Source: Deltaproteobacteria bacterium (GTDB lineage Bacteria; Myxococcota_A; Polyangia; JAAYKL01). Taken from it: a DNA stretch of 41,138 nucleotides. Position 1 is the stretch's first letter. The number at the start of each line of letters is the position of its first letter. Location of the stretch: positions 1 through 41,138 of the forward strand of contig JAFGQN010000125.1 in NCBI GenBank assembly GCA_016935665.1, in the 5' to 3' direction. The translations under genes and the position numbers were made by a program. The notes under the pieces were generated by a model. It had not been told where the DNA came from. It was given only the letters and a program-made list of their open reading frames with translations, and did no database searches. Of this stretch, positions 41,044 to 41,138 are shown one piece after another.

Positions 41044-41138
41044 AACCATGGAAACTGCCCCGTATCAGACATTCCCACTGGACATGCCCGCTTGAAATTC
41101 GTATGAAATTGTGACCATGGCAGCCAGCGTGAAAAAAA

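Noticed and set aside
41117-41138. Possible gene start (MAASVKK) at the right edge
   Set aside because: Only a few codons are inside the window and no ribosome binding site precedes the ATG.

Overview
The window (about 41 kb, roughly half G+C) looks like chromosome from an anaerobic member of the Myxococcota or a neighbouring former-deltaproteobacterial lineage. The case for this is three things together: lipoproteins with long Asp/Ser/Thr linkers, Myxococcus-type Cys-rich DUF4215 repeats joined to a fibro-slime domain, and a multi-subunit NADH-linked [FeFe] hydrogenase. This placement is an inference from gene content; no rRNA or tRNA gene is visible. No CRISPR array, prophage or intact insertion sequence was found.

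Left part (1-11.4 kb), all on the minus strand. In transcription order from the right: a single-domain response regulator, then hydrogenase subunits HydC, HydB and HydA, packed with 2-13 bp gaps. Next come a protein fusing the LarC N-terminal (nickel-pincer cofactor) domain to a DsrE-like domain, a decayed formylglycine-generating-enzyme-like gene with two lesions, an NAD-dependent epimerase, a large Cache-HAMP-PAS hybrid histidine kinase, a 256-aa orphan protein and a PAS-domain remnant. The region upstream of the hydrogenase operon carries a perfect 17-bp inverted repeat.

Middle part (11.7-20.1 kb), mostly housekeeping: citrate synthase, a small lipoprotein, a von Willebrand A (VWA) lipoprotein, plsY coupled to a degenerate GGDEF-like protein, and a TIGR00725/LOG-like protein overlapping tilS, followed by ftsH. 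FtsH has an unusual polyserine C-terminal tail.

Signalling cassette (21.2-27.3 kb): five tightly packed or overlapping plus-strand genes. They encode a small helical protein with an HDxxK motif, a receiver-AAA+ sigma-54-type activator, a TPR sensor histidine kinase, a lone receiver protein and a DUF3943 membrane protein. Together they contain the parts of a complete phosphorelay. Transposon remnants lie on both sides (an IS630-type fragment and a DUF6788 protein), so the cassette may have moved as a unit. It is the best candidate here for an undescribed system.

Right part (28-41.1 kb): a DUF2179-type membrane protein, a large secreted protein that may be a TIM-barrel hydrolase, a large exported alpha/beta hydrolase, and a zinc-ribbon/tudor-like protein with a TTG start. 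These are followed by a sucrose-phosphate-synthase-like glycosyltransferase, a TatD nuclease, a histidine phosphatase, and a surface lipoprotein with DUF4215 repeats around a fibro-slime domain. The glycosyltransferase and phosphatase genes have consensus-like promoters so close to their ATG that their mRNAs are probably leaderless or nearly so.
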